From NCBI RefSeq assembly GCF_001295925.1, contig NZ_LJHQ01000011.1, forward strand, positions 82,424-146,423: DNA of 64,000 nt, given 5' to 3'. Shown piece after piece: positions 43,371 through 51,926 of the stretch; the stretch's first letter is position 1, and each line of letters begins with the position of its first letter. The notes under the pieces are model-generated. The model was not told where the DNA came from and did no database searches. It saw nothing but the letters and a program-made list of their open reading frames with translations. A program made the position numbers and the translations under genes. Source of the DNA: Allobosea sp. AAP35. Lineage in GTDB: Bacteria; Pseudomonadota; Alphaproteobacteria; Rhizobiales; Beijerinckiaceae.

Positions 43371-44602
43371 CGGCAGAGATCGTCACCACGGACATGGAGG
43401 CGCCCGACGTCTGGCGGGATGCCGGCTTCCTGGCGCTGAACGCCGGCTCCTCCTCGCTGAAATTCGCGGTCTTCCCAGCGCAGGGCGAAACGGCGCTGAT
43501 GACCGGGCAGGTCGACCGGATCGGCCCCGAAGGCACGCTCAAGATCAAGGATGGCGAAGGCCGGCCGATCGAGCCCGCCGCGGGCGCGCTGACCAGCCAC
43601 GACACCGCGCTTTCCACCGTGATCGCGACGCTCAAGCGCGAATTACCCGATCTGGAGATTGCCGCCGTCGGGCACCGCGTCGTGCATGGCGGCATCCATT
43701 ACACGGCGCCGGTGGTGGTGGACGAGGCGGCGCTGGAGACGTTTGCGACCCTGTCCTCCTTTGCGCCGCTGCACCAGCCGCACAACATCTCCGGCATTCG
43801 CGCCGCGATGGAGGCGTTTCCCGGCGTGGTGCAGGTCGCCTGTTTCGACACCGCATTCCATCGCGGCCAGCCCCTCGTCAACGACACCTTCGCTTTGCCG
43901 CATCGCTATTACGAGCAGGGCGTGCGTCGCTACGGTTTCCACGGGCTGAGCTACGAATACATCACCGGCGAGATGACGAGGATCGCCCCGCATCTGATGG
44001 CCGGCCGCGTCGTCGTCGCGCATCTGGGCAACGGCGCCTCGATGTGCGCGATCTATCGGGGGCGCTCGGTCGCCTCCTCGATGGGGTTTTCGGCGCTCGA
44101 CGGGCTGCCGATGGGCACGCGCTGCGGCCAGCTCGATCCCGGCGTGATGCTCTACATGCTGGACCAGGAAAAGCTGAACACCGCCCAGATCCGCCAGATC
44201 CTCTACAATGAGTCGGGACTGCTCGGCCTCTCCGGCGGGCTTTCCAACGACATGCGCACGCTGGAGGAGGCCGACACGCCTGAATCCCACCGGGCGATCG
44301 ATTATTTCGTCTTCCGCATCCAGCGTGAGCTCGGCGCGATGGCCGCCGTGATGGGCGGCATCGACGCACTCGTCTTCTGCGGCGGGATCGGCGAGAATTC
44401 GCGCGTGGTCAGGCGCCGCGTCTGCGAGCGGCTGGGCTGGATGGGGATCGAGATCGACCATGGCCGCAATGCCGAAAGCGCGACGGTGATTTCCTCGGAA
44501 TTCGCTCGCACAACTGTGATGATCGTGCCGACCCGCGAGGATCTGGTGATCGCTCGCGCCGCCCGCGCCAGCGTCGGCGTGCCGGCGAAAGACCCCGCCT
44601 GA
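43367..44602 (+). CDS. ackA: acetate/propionate family kinase
   Basis: A 411-residue kinase of the ASKHA fold that makes ATP from acyl phosphate. Signatures: FLALNAGSSSLKFAVF near residue 24, GHRVVHGG, FDTAFH, YGFHGLSYEYI, VAHLGNGASMCA, and FCGGIGENS near residue 340. Its start overlaps the PTA stop (ATGA), so it forms a translationally coupled pair. Acetate, propionate or butyrate specificity is not evident from the sequence. Confidence 0.93.
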   Translation: MTAEIVTTDMEAPDVWRDAGFLALNAGSSSLKFAVFPAQGETALMTGQVDRIGPEGTLKIKDGEGRPIEPAAGALTSHDTALSTVIATLKRELPDLEIAAVGHRVVHGGIHYTAPVVVDEAALETFATLSSFAPLHQPHNISGIRAAMEAFPGVVQVACFDTAFHRGQPLVNDTFALPHRYYEQGVRRYGFHGLSYEYITGEMTRIAPHLMAGRVVVAHLGNGASMCAIYRGRSVASSMGFSALDGLPMGTRCGQLDPGVMLYMLDQEKLNTAQIRQILYNESGLLGLSGGLSNDMRTLEEADTPESHRAIDYFVFRIQRELGAMAAVMGGIDALVFCGGIGENSRVVRRRVCERLGWMGIEIDHGRNAESATVISSEFARTTVMIVPTREDLVIARAARASVGVPAKDPA

Positions 44603-44799
44603 GCCTTGTGTCTTGGTCATGCGGCGATCCATCGCCTGGCCTGCTCCCGTCTCCCGGCTCGCCGAAACCCGCATCGTGCATCCTGGGGGGCTATGACGTG
44701 GTGTTGCCGCCCAGCCGGCGATTGCCCCGATCGGGAAATCATGCCCTATTGACGCAACGGCCGCAGTGTAAAGCGGCGGCTTGGGAGCCATGGGGGGAG

Positions 44800-45336
44800 A
44801 TGGTGGCCAGCAACGTCAAGAACACGCCATGCAGGAATGGCCGGCGCGAGAGCCTCTGGATCAGCCGGTCTGCAGGGGCGTGCCTCGCGCTGGGCCTTGC
44901 CTTGGCGCTGGGCGGCTGCCTGTCCAGCGGGGAGAGCGAGCGGGCCGCGCAGCCGCAGGTCGTCGCATCGGCGGCAGCGCCGAGCGATATCGGCGTCAAC
45001 ATGCTGATCGGGAACTGGGGGATCGCCTCCTTCCATACCGAAAAGGATCGCAAGCGCACCGAGGCGCAGGCGAAGGCCGCTTGCAGCCAGCCCTATGTCA
45101 TCCGGAAGGGCGCTGGCGACGGCGTGATGATGCATGCCGCCGACGACCCCAAGCTCTATGAGCTGCGGCTCAAGGCCGGGCCGGGCGGACGGACCTTCCT
45201 CGGCTTCGAGGCGCCGCCTGGCGACCTCCAGGATCGCGAGATCCTGTCCGCATCGGACTCCATGCTGGTCATGCGTTTCGTCGATCCCGACGCTCATCGC
45301 CGCTATGGCACCTTCATCTATGTGCGTTGCCGTTGA
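44800..45336 (+). CDS. putative lipoprotein
   Basis: 178 residues with a long basic N-region and a lipobox LGGC near residue 40 (LGLALALGGC). The mature domain starts after a Ser/Ala linker at NMLIGNWGIASFHTEKDRK and includes TEAQAKAACSQPYVI and a Cys just before the C-terminus. It is conserved-looking but not in a family I can name. GGGGGGAG abuts the ATG at 44800. The L,D-transpeptidase gene follows 13 bp downstream, suggesting co-transcription. Confidence 0.7.
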   Translation: MVASNVKNTPCRNGRRESLWISRSAGACLALGLALALGGCLSSGESERAAQPQVVASAAAPSDIGVNMLIGNWGIASFHTEKDRKRTEAQAKAACSQPYVIRKGAGDGVMMHAADDPKLYELRLKAGPGGRTFLGFEAPPGDLQDREILSASDSMLVMRFVDPDAHRRYGTFIYVRCR

Positions 45337-45349
45337 GCCGGAGGACAGC

Positions 45350-45985
45350 ATGAATTGTTGGGGTCTCGTTCCGGCACGGGCCGGTTTTTGGGGTGTGCTG
45401 CTGGCCAGCTGGCTTGGGGTTTCGCCGGCGGCGTTGGCTCAGCCGCGACCGCCCGCCGCTTTGCAGGAGACGATGGATGTCGGCGACGAGCCGGGCCGGG
45501 TCTCGACCGAGGAGGTGACCATCACCGAGGGGCCCTTTGCCCGCCAGATGGTGCTGTTCCGCTCCAGCGAGCCGCCTGGAACGGTCGTCATCCAGTCGGC
45601 CGAGCGCTTCCTCTATGTGGTGCAGGGCAATGGACGGGCGCTGCGCTACGGCATCGGCGTCGGCCGCGAGGGCTTCCAGTGGTCCGGGCAGGTGCAGGTC
45701 AGCCGCAAGGCGGAATGGCCGGACTGGCGCCCGCCGCCGGAGATGCTGCAGCGCCAGCCCTATCTGCCACGCTTCATGGCCGGGGGGCCGGGCAATCCGA
45801 TGGGCGCGAGGGCGCTCTATCTCGGCTCGACCGTGTTTCGCATCCACGGCACCAACCAGCCCGAGACGATCGGCGAGGCCATTTCCTCGGGCTGCTTCCG
45901 GCTCGCCAATGGCGATGTCGCCGATCTCTACGAGCGGGTCCCTCTGGGGACGAAGGTGATCATCCGTCACAAGGCGACGCTGTAG
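45350..45985 (+). CDS. L,D-transpeptidase (YkuD domain)
   Basis: A 211-residue exported enzyme that cross-links peptidoglycan or anchors lipoproteins. The signal peptide (FWGVLLASWLGVSPAALAQ) is followed by the YkuD catalytic domain at about 75-205. The active-site signature is IHGTNQPETIGEAISSGC, with the Cys nucleophile, followed by FRLANGDVADLY. GGAGGA lies before the ATG at 45350. Several such paralogues per genome are normal in this group. Confidence 0.9.
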   Translation: MNCWGLVPARAGFWGVLLASWLGVSPAALAQPRPPAALQETMDVGDEPGRVSTEEVTITEGPFARQMVLFRSSEPPGTVVIQSAERFLYVVQGNGRALRYGIGVGREGFQWSGQVQVSRKAEWPDWRPPPEMLQRQPYLPRFMAGGPGNPMGARALYLGSTVFRIHGTNQPETIGEAISSGCFRLANGDVADLYERVPLGTKVIIRHKATL

Positions 45986-46025
45986 CGCGCGACCGCGCCA
46001 TCACGCCATCTCCGGGGGGAAAGCC

Positions 46026-47063
46026 ATGTCGAAGCGTTCAACCACGCGTCCGCGCCGCATCGGCCGGTTCGCGGCCATCGCGCTTGCCATCGGCCTCGCC
46101 GCGCCCGCCGACGCCGGTACGCTTGAGACTGTCAAGCAGCGCGGCACGCTGTCCTGCGGCGTCAGCGAGGGGCTGAACGGCTTTTCAGCCAAGGACGCAC
46201 AGGGGCAGTGGGTGGGGTTCGATGTCGATTTCTGCCGTGCGCTCGCGGCGGCCGTGCTGGGCGATCCGCAGAAGGTGACGTTCACGCCGCTTTCGGCGAG
46301 CGAGCGCTTCGATGCGCTCAAAGCCGCGAAGGTCGATCTGCTCTCGCGCAACTCGACCTGGACGCTGGGGCGCGAGGCGCAGCTTGGCCTCGCCTTCGCC
46401 GGAATCACCTATCATGACGGACAGGGCTTCCTGGCCAAGCGCGCGCTGCGTGTCGATGGCGCGCTGGCCCTCGACAAGGCCAGGATCTGTGTCGAGACGG
46501 GCACAACCTCGCAGTTTAACCTGGCCGATTTCTTCCGGGCCAATTCGCTGACCTATGAGGAGAAGCTGTTCCCAGGAGCGGCCGAGGCGTTTGCCGCCTT
46601 CGAGTCCGGCCAGTGCGATGTGCTGACCCGCGACCAGTCGGCGCTCTATGGCGAGCGGCTGAGGCTGGCCAAGCCCAGTGAGGCGATCGTGCTGCCCGAC
46701 GTGATCTCGAAGGAGCCGCTCGGGCCCGTTGTCCGCAGCGACGATTTCGCCTGGTTCACCGTGGTCAAATGGGTCAATTTCGCGCTGATCAATGCCGAGG
46801 AACTCGGCATTTCGGCGGCCAATCTCGACGAGGCTCTTAAATCCCAGAAACCCGATGTGCGCCGCTTTACCGGTGCCGAGGGCGGCTTCGGCAAGGCGCT
46901 GGGGCTCGATGCCGACTGGGCGGTCAAGGCGGTGCGGGCAGGCGGCAGCTATGCCGAGATCTATGAGCGCAATCTCGGCACGGGCTCCAAGCTGGCCATT
47001 CCGCGCGGGCTGAACCAGCTCTGGAACATGGGCGGCGTGCTCTACGCGCCGCCGCTGCGCTGA
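46026..47063 (+). CDS. amino acid ABC transporter substrate-binding protein (AapJ-like)
   Basis: A 345-residue periplasmic binding protein with a signal peptide (FAAIALAIGLAAPADA). It has the family-3 solute-binding fold (TVKQRGTLSCGVSEGLNGFS; VGFDVDFCRALAAAVLGD; CVETGTTSQFNLADFF). It is most like AapJ/BztA general amino acid binders. No permease or ATPase gene is adjacent, so it either works with a distant transporter or is an orphan. Confidence 0.88.
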   Translation: MSKRSTTRPRRIGRFAAIALAIGLAAPADAGTLETVKQRGTLSCGVSEGLNGFSAKDAQGQWVGFDVDFCRALAAAVLGDPQKVTFTPLSASERFDALKAAKVDLLSRNSTWTLGREAQLGLAFAGITYHDGQGFLAKRALRVDGALALDKARICVETGTTSQFNLADFFRANSLTYEEKLFPGAAEAFAAFESGQCDVLTRDQSALYGERLRLAKPSEAIVLPDVISKEPLGPVVRSDDFAWFTVVKWVNFALINAEELGISAANLDEALKSQKPDVRRFTGAEGGFGKALGLDADWAVKAVRAGGSYAEIYERNLGTGSKLAIPRGLNQLWNMGGVLYAPPLR

Positions 47064-47206
47064 CGCGCCGGCCATCGCGACGTTCCGTTTCTCAGGGCAG
47101 GTTGCGATAAAACGCACTGGCGCGCGCGACGGGCTCGGGCCTAGGCTGGCGCAAGGCGCGCGGATGGGTCCGACTCGATTTGACCCGGGCGCGCCGCTGG
47201 GGAGAA

Positions 47207-48040
47207 ATGAAGATGACGGTGGTCGCGCTGTTCGGGGCCGGCGGCAAGATGGGGATGCGGCTGGGCCGCAACCTCGCCGCCTCGCGTTTCACCATGCGGC
47301 CCGTCGAGGTCAGCCCGGCCGGCCGCGAGCGGGTGCGCGAGGCCTTTGGGCTCGATTGCATGGCAGCGGAGGCTGCGGTTGCGGGCGCCGAGGTCGTCGT
47401 GCTCGCCGTGCCCGACACCCATGTCGGCGCCGTCGCCAAGACGCTGCTTCCCATCCTGGCTCCGGGCACGATCGTCGTCATTCTCGATGCCGCCGCGCCC
47501 CATGCCGGCCATCTGCCGGAGCGGCCCGATATCACCTATTTCGTGACGCATCCCTGCCATCCGCCGATCTTCAACGACGAGACCGACCCCGCCGCCAAGG
47601 CCGATCATTTCGGCGGGATCGCCGCGAAGCAGCACATCGTCAATGCGCTGATGCAGGGGCCCGAAGAGCACTACGCGCTGGGCGAGGAGGTCGCGCGGGC
47701 GATCTGGGCGCCGGTGATGCGCTCGCATCGCGTCACCGTCGCGCAGATGGCGATCCTCGAGCCCGGCCTCTCGGAAACCGTCTGCGCCACGCTGCTGGAC
47801 GCGATGCGCGAGGCGATGGAGGAGGCCATCGCGCGCGGCGTGCCGCGCGAGGCGGCGCGCGACTTCCTGCTCGGGCATATGAACATCCTCGCCGCCGTCA
47901 CCTTCGAGGAGGTGCCGGGCGTGTTTTCCGACGCCTGCAACAAGGCGATCGTCTTCGGCAAGGACACGATCCTGAAGCCGGACTGGAAGCGGCTGTTCGA
48001 GCCTAAGGAGATCGCCGCCAGCGTGCGCCGCATCACCTGA
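47207..48040 (+). CDS. NAD(P)-binding oxidoreductase with PGDH_C-type domain
   Basis: A 277-residue protein. A Rossmann N-terminus ([19 protein letters not shown]) precedes a C-terminal helical region of the kind annotated as phosphogluconate dehydrogenase C-terminal domain ([34 protein letters not shown]). It is the size of D-apionate oxidoisomerase (ApnO)-type enzymes, though that assignment is only a suggestion. It stands alone; no apiose or sugar-acid genes are near. The start ATG at 47207 has GGGAGA upstream. Confidence 0.78.
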   Translation: MKMTVVALFGAGGKMGMRLGRNLAASRFTMRPVEVSPAGRERVREAFGLDCMAAEAAVAGAEVVVLAVPDTHVGAVAKTLLPILAPGTIVVILDAAAPHAGHLPERPDITYFVTHPCHPPIFNDETDPAAKADHFGGIAAKQHIVNALMQGPEEHYALGEEVARAIWAPVMRSHRVTVAQMAILEPGLSETVCATLLDAMREAMEEAIARGVPREAARDFLLGHMNILAAVTFEEVPGVFSDACNKAIVFGKDTILKPDWKRLFEPKEIAASVRRIT

Positions 48041-48060
48041 GATTTATCGGTCGCTCGCTC

Positions 48061-48091
48061 TTGACCTTCCCATGATGGGAATCCCCATCTC
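48061..48091 (+). promoter_or_regulatory. CueR/MerR-type copper-responsive promoter
   Basis: TTGACC (-35) is followed by the perfect dyad TTCCCATGATGGGAA at 48067-48081. A 19-bp spacer leads to a weak -10 (CATCTC, 48086-48091). Overlong spacing with the dyad between the boxes is the hallmark of MerR-family activation, and the dyad matches CueR-type sites of copper ATPase genes. Confidence 0.7.
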
Positions 48092-48134
48092 GATGGCTCG
48101 GCCCAAACACCAGGGCTCAGGCGAGATGATCATC

Positions 48135-50657
48135 ATGCAGGCGACACTTCCCGACAGCGCGACCCGGATCGAGATCGCGATCGAGGGGATGAGCTGCGCC
48201 TCCTGTGTCGGCCGGGTCGAGAAGGCGGTGCTGGCGGTTGCTGGGGTCGCGGCGGCGTCCGTCAATCTCGCGACCAACCGTGCCAGCCTCGCACTCGACA
48301 AGGGCACGGCGACACAGCCGATCCTCGATGCGATCCGCAAGGCCGGCTACGAGCCGCGCGAGCAGACGGTCGAGCTTTCCGTCTCGGGGATGAGCTGCGC
48401 CTCCTGCGTCGGCCGGGTCGAAGCCGCGCTGGCTGCCGTACCCGGCGTGATCGAGGGCGGCGTCAATCTGGCGACGGGGCGGGCCCGGGCGCGCTATGTC
48501 GGCGGGGCGCAAACGGTCGCGGTCCTGACCGAGGCGCTGGCAAAAGCCGGCTATCCGGCGACCCCCATCCTCGATGCCGCCGCACAGACCGATCTCGACC
48601 GCGTGGCCCATGAGGCAGAACTCGCAAGTCTGCGCCGCAAGCTGACGCTGGCCGCGATCGCGACGCTGCCGATCGTCGTCTTCGAGATGGGCGCGCATCT
48701 CTCCGACGGGCTCCACCACGCGCTGGCGGGTTCGATCGGCGAGGCCAATATCCGCTACCTCTCCTTCCTGCTGGCGAGCCTCGTCCAGTTCGGGCCGGGC
48801 CTGCAGTTCTACCGCAAGGGCGGCCCGGCCTTGCTGCGCGGCGCGCCGGACATGAACTCGCTGGTCATGCTGGGGACGACGACGGCCTATCTCTATTCGG
48901 TGGTCTCGACCTTCCTGCCCGGGCTGCTGCCGGCGGGGCTGGCCTACACCTATTTCGAGGCCGGCGCGGTGATCGTCACGTTGATCCTGTTTGGCCGCTA
49001 TGCCGAAGCCCGCGCCAAGGGGCGCACCGGCGACGCCATCCGCCAACTTTTGACCTTGCAGGCTAAGACCGCGCGGGTGCTGCGCGACGGCCGCGAGGCG
49101 GATGTGCCGCTGGCCGAGGTCAGGTCCGGCGATATCGTCCTTGTGCGGCCCGGCGAGCGGCTGCCGGTGGATGGCGACATCGTCGAGGGGTCGTCCTATG
49201 TCGATGAATCGATGATCACCGGCGAGCCCATTCCCGTCTCGAAGCAGGCCGGTGATTCCGTCGTCGGCGGCACGGTCAACAAGGCGGGCGCGTTCCGGCT
49301 GCGGGCGACCACGGTGGGTGCCGATTCGCTTTTGTCCCAGATCGTGCGGACGATGGAGGCGGCGCAGGGCTCCAAGCTGCCGATCCAGGCGCTGGTCGAC
49401 AAGGTGACGCTGTGGTTCGTGCCGGCGGTGATGGCGGCGGCGCTCGCTACCTTCGCGGTCTGGATGATCTTCGGCCCCAGCCCGGCGCTGTCACTGGCGA
49501 TCGTGAACGCTGTCGCGGTGCTGATCATTGCCTGCCCTTGCGCGATGGGGCTGGCGACGCCGACCTCGATCATGGTCGGCACGGGCAAGGCGGCGCAGAT
49601 CGGCGTGCTGTTCCGGCGCGGCGAGGCGCTGCAGGCGCTGCGCGACGTCACGGTCGTGGCGCTCGACAAGACCGGCACGATCACCAAGGGACAACCGGAA
49701 CTCACCGACATCACGGTTGCTGACGGGTTTGTCGAGGACGAGGTCCTGCGCCTCGTCGCTGGCGTCGAGAGCCGGTCCGAGCATCCGATCGCCGAGGCGA
49801 TCGTCGCGGCGGCTGGCCGACGCGGTCTGGCGGTCGCGGCGGCGTCGGATTTTGCGGCCGATGCGGGTTTTGGTGTTTCGGCGACCATCGAGGGCCGCGC
49901 CCTGCTCGTCGGCGCCGACCGGCTGCTGGAGCGCGAGGGCATCGACATCGCGGCTTTCGCGAGCATTGCCGCGCGCCTGGGCGGGGAGGGCAAGTCGCCG
50001 CTCTATGCCGCCATCGACGGGCGACTGGCCGCGGTGCTGGCGGTGTCCGACCCGCTGAAGGAGACGAGCGTTGCGGCGCTGGAGGCGCTGCGGGCGCAGG
50101 GCCTGCGCATCGTCATGATCACCGGCGACAACCGCGCCACGGCGGAGGCCATCGCCAAGGGCCTGCCGATCGACGAGGTCGTCGCCGAGGTGCTGCCGGC
50201 CGGCAAGGTCGCAGTGATCCAGCGATTGCAGGCGGGCGGTGCGCGCGTCGCCTTCGTCGGCGACGGCATCAACGACGCGCCGGCGCTGGCGCAGGCCGAT
50301 GTCGGGCTCGCCATCGGCACCGGCACCGACATCGCCATCGAGAGCGCCGATGTCGTGCTGATGTCGGGCGATCTGCGCAATGTACCCAATGCGGTGGCGC
50401 TGTCGCGCGCGACGATCCGCAACATCTCGGAGAATCTGTTCTGGGCCTTCGGCTACAATGCCGTGCTGATCCCGGTCGCGGCCGGCGTGCTCTACCCGGC
50501 CTTTGGCATCCTGATGTCGCCGATGTTCGCGGGGCTCGCCATGGCGCTGTCGAGCGTCAGCGTCGTCGCCAACGCGCTGCGGCTGAAGGGCTTTCGCCCG
50601 CCGCTGGCAGCGCAGGCCAACCGCGCCCCGCGCGGGCCGGCGGTCGCGGCGACGTGA
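48135..50657 (+). CDS. copA: copper-translocating P1B-type ATPase
   Basis: An 840-residue heavy-metal P-type ATPase. It has two N-terminal HMA domains (GMSCASC near residues 17 and 85), eight hydrophobic helices, the TGEP actuator loop near 361, the CPC metal site in [12 protein letters not shown] near 466, phosphorylation motif DKTGT near 510 and GDGIND near 708. CPC plus GMSCASC fit Cu(I) export. The start was set after the CueR-type promoter at 48061, because the ATG at 48072 would lie inside that promoter. No cueR gene is adjacent. Confidence 0.92.
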   Translation: MQATLPDSATRIEIAIEGMSCASCVGRVEKAVLAVAGVAAASVNLATNRASLALDKGTATQPILDAIRKAGYEPREQTVELSVSGMSCASCVGRVEAALAAVPGVIEGGVNLATGRARARYVGGAQTVAVLTEALAKAGYPATPILDAAAQTDLDRVAHEAELASLRRKLTLAAIATLPIVVFEMGAHLSDGLHHALAGSIGEANIRYLSFLLASLVQFGPGLQFYRKGGPALLRGAPDMNSLVMLGTTTAYLYSVVSTFLPGLLPAGLAYTYFEAGAVIVTLILFGRYAEARAKGRTGDAIRQLLTLQAKTARVLRDGREADVPLAEVRSGDIVLVRPGERLPVDGDIVEGSSYVDESMITGEPIPVSKQAGDSVVGGTVNKAGAFRLRATTVGADSLLSQIVRTMEAAQGSKLPIQALVDKVTLWFVPAVMAAALATFAVWMIFGPSPALSLAIVNAVAVLIIACPCAMGLATPTSIMVGTGKAAQIGVLFRRGEALQALRDVTVVALDKTGTITKGQPELTDITVADGFVEDEVLRLVAGVESRSEHPIAEAIVAAAGRRGLAVAAASDFAADAGFGVSATIEGRALLVGADRLLEREGIDIAAFASIAARLGGEGKSPLYAAIDGRLAAVLAVSDPLKETSVAALEALRAQGLRIVMITGDNRATAEAIAKGLPIDEVVAEVLPAGKVAVIQRLQAGGARVAFVGDGINDAPALAQADVGLAIGTGTDIAIESADVVLMSGDLRNVPNAVALSRATIRNISENLFWAFGYNAVLIPVAAGVLYPAFGILMSPMFAGLAMALSSVSVVANALRLKGFRPPLAAQANRAPRGPAVAAT

Positions 50658-50748
50658 GCGTCACGCCCCGAGGTTCGATGCGAAACCGCTGCCTGCCAGC
50701 ACGCGACGGCTTGACTTCCGGACGCCGCTGGGGAATTTCGGAGATCGC

Positions 50749-50822
50749 GCGGGTGTAGCTCAATGGTAGAGCAGCAGCCTTCCAAGCTGAATACCCGGGT
50801 TCGATTCCCGGTACCCGCTCCA
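50749..50822 (+). tRNA. tRNA-Gly (anticodon TCC)
   Basis: A 74-nt tRNA including CCA. Acceptor arms GCGGGTG / TACCCGC pair (one G-T), discriminator T. Anticodon loop CTTCCAA gives TCC. The D-arm GCTCAATGGTAGAGC and T-arm CCGGGTTCGATTCCCGG are regular. Confidence 0.93.
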
Positions 50823-51018
50823 TTCGCCCTCAAATCGCGTTCGTGATGGCGATCCAGCGCCCAGTCGCTGGATGGGCCGCCGCATGGTCAGTCAAATCGA
50901 TGGCCACCCCAGCGTGAAATCGGTCCCCGAGACGGCTGGATGGACCAGGCGATGCCGGCGGCCGCATCGTGACGGTTCATCCTGGGTGGGTTCGAGCCAG
51001 GCTGATCGCGGGCCGGCG

Positions 51019-51043
51019 GGAACCCGTCTTGCCGTCTGGCGTT
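51019..51043 (+). promoter_or_regulatory. EcfG-type general stress promoter
   Basis: GGAAC at 51019-51023 and CGTT at 51040-51043 are separated by exactly 16 nt, matching the consensus GGAAC-N16/17-CGTT recognised by EcfG sigma factors in Alphaproteobacteria. It lies 28 bp before the ATG of the small membrane protein at 51072, so the transcript would have a short leader. Confidence 0.7.
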
Positions 51044-51071
51044 TACCCTTCACAAACAGGAGGTGAAGACC

Positions 51072-51143
51072 ATGGGTGGAATTCTATTGTGGCTGGTCGG
51101 TATTCCGATTCCGCTGATCATCTTGATGTATCTGGTGTTCTGA
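51072..51143 (+). CDS. 23-residue small membrane protein
   Basis: A 23-codon ORF encoding MGGILLWLVGIPIPLIILMY plus three residues (LVF). It is almost entirely hydrophobic, with a PIP kink in the middle, so it would form one transmembrane helix. AGGAGGTG lies 6 bp before the ATG. The EcfG-type promoter at 51019 precedes it. Short proteins of this look occur in Hyphomicrobiales, by memory. It is antisense to the last 60 bp of the ABC ATPase gene at 51084. Confidence 0.75.
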   Translation: MGGILLWLVGIPIPLIILMYLVF

Positions 51144-51926
51144 GTTTTCAGGCGTTACCGGGCCAGAGTTGCTAGACGATTGCAAGGCTCGCATCGCCGT
51201 CATGATCAGCCGGCCATCGGGGGCGGCCGATAATGCCGCCTCGACGCCAAACACGGCCGCCACCATGGCCTTGTCGATGACGTCGCCCGGTTGACCGCAG
51301 CAGACGGCGCGGCCCTCGCGCATCACCATGACGGCATCGGCGAAGCGCGCGGCGATGTTGAGGTCGTGCAGGATCACGAGCGTGGTGAGGCTGCGCGTGC
51401 GGGTCATGCGCAGCACGATCTCCATGACCTCGAGCTGATGGCGGATGTCGAGCGCGCTGATCGGCTCGTCGAGCAAGAGCAGGGCCGGCTCGGAGGCTAG
51501 CGCCTGCGCCAGGAAGACGAGCTGGCGCTGGCCGCCGCTGAGCTCGCCGAGATAGCGCGCGGCCAGCGGCATCAAATCGAGTTCGACGAGCACGGCCTCG
51601 ACGGCGTCGAGATCGTCGCGACGCACGCGCAGGCCGAGCCGCCCGAGCCGCCCGAGCAGCACGGTCTCCAGCACGGTCAGCGCGGCGCGCGCGCCGATGT
51701 CCTGCGGCATGTAGCCGATGCGCTGCGGCCGCACGGGCGAACCGTCGAACGCGACGATGCCCTCATGCCCCAACAGCCCGGCGATGGCCTTGACCAGCGA
51801 GGATTTGCCCGAGCCATTGGGGCCGATCACGGCAAGCACCTCGCCGGGATGGGCGACGAGATCGAGCCCCGCGATCGCCCGCGTCGGCCCGTAGGCGACG
51901 CTCAGGCCTTCGACCGTCAGTTTCAC
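51084..51926 (-). CDS. FecE-type metal-chelate ABC transporter ATP-binding protein
   Basis: A 280-residue ABC ATPase. Walker A GPNGSGKSSL is near residue 36, the signature LSGGQRQL near residue 129, Walker B LLLLDEPISALD near residue 150 and the His switch LVILHDL near residue 182. The C-terminal 25-30 residues (Ser/Asn/Gln-rich, after RLIMTAMRALQ) exceed the family's usual end and are read antisense to the small protein at 51072. It overlaps the permease gene by 4 bases. Confidence 0.9.
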   Translation of the reverse strand: MKLTVEGLSVAYGPTRAIAGLDLVAHPGEVLAVIGPNGSGKSSLVKAIAGLLGHEGIVAFDGSPVRPQRIGYMPQDIGARAALTVLETVLLGRLGRLGLRVRRDDLDAVEAVLVELDLMPLAARYLGELSGGQRQLVFLAQALASEPALLLLDEPISALDIRHQLEVMEIVLRMTRTRSLTTLVILHDLNIAARFADAVMVMREGRAVCCGQPGDVIDKAMVAAVFGVEAALSAAPDGRLIMTAMRALQSSSNSGPVTPENSEHQIHQDDQRNRNTDQPQ

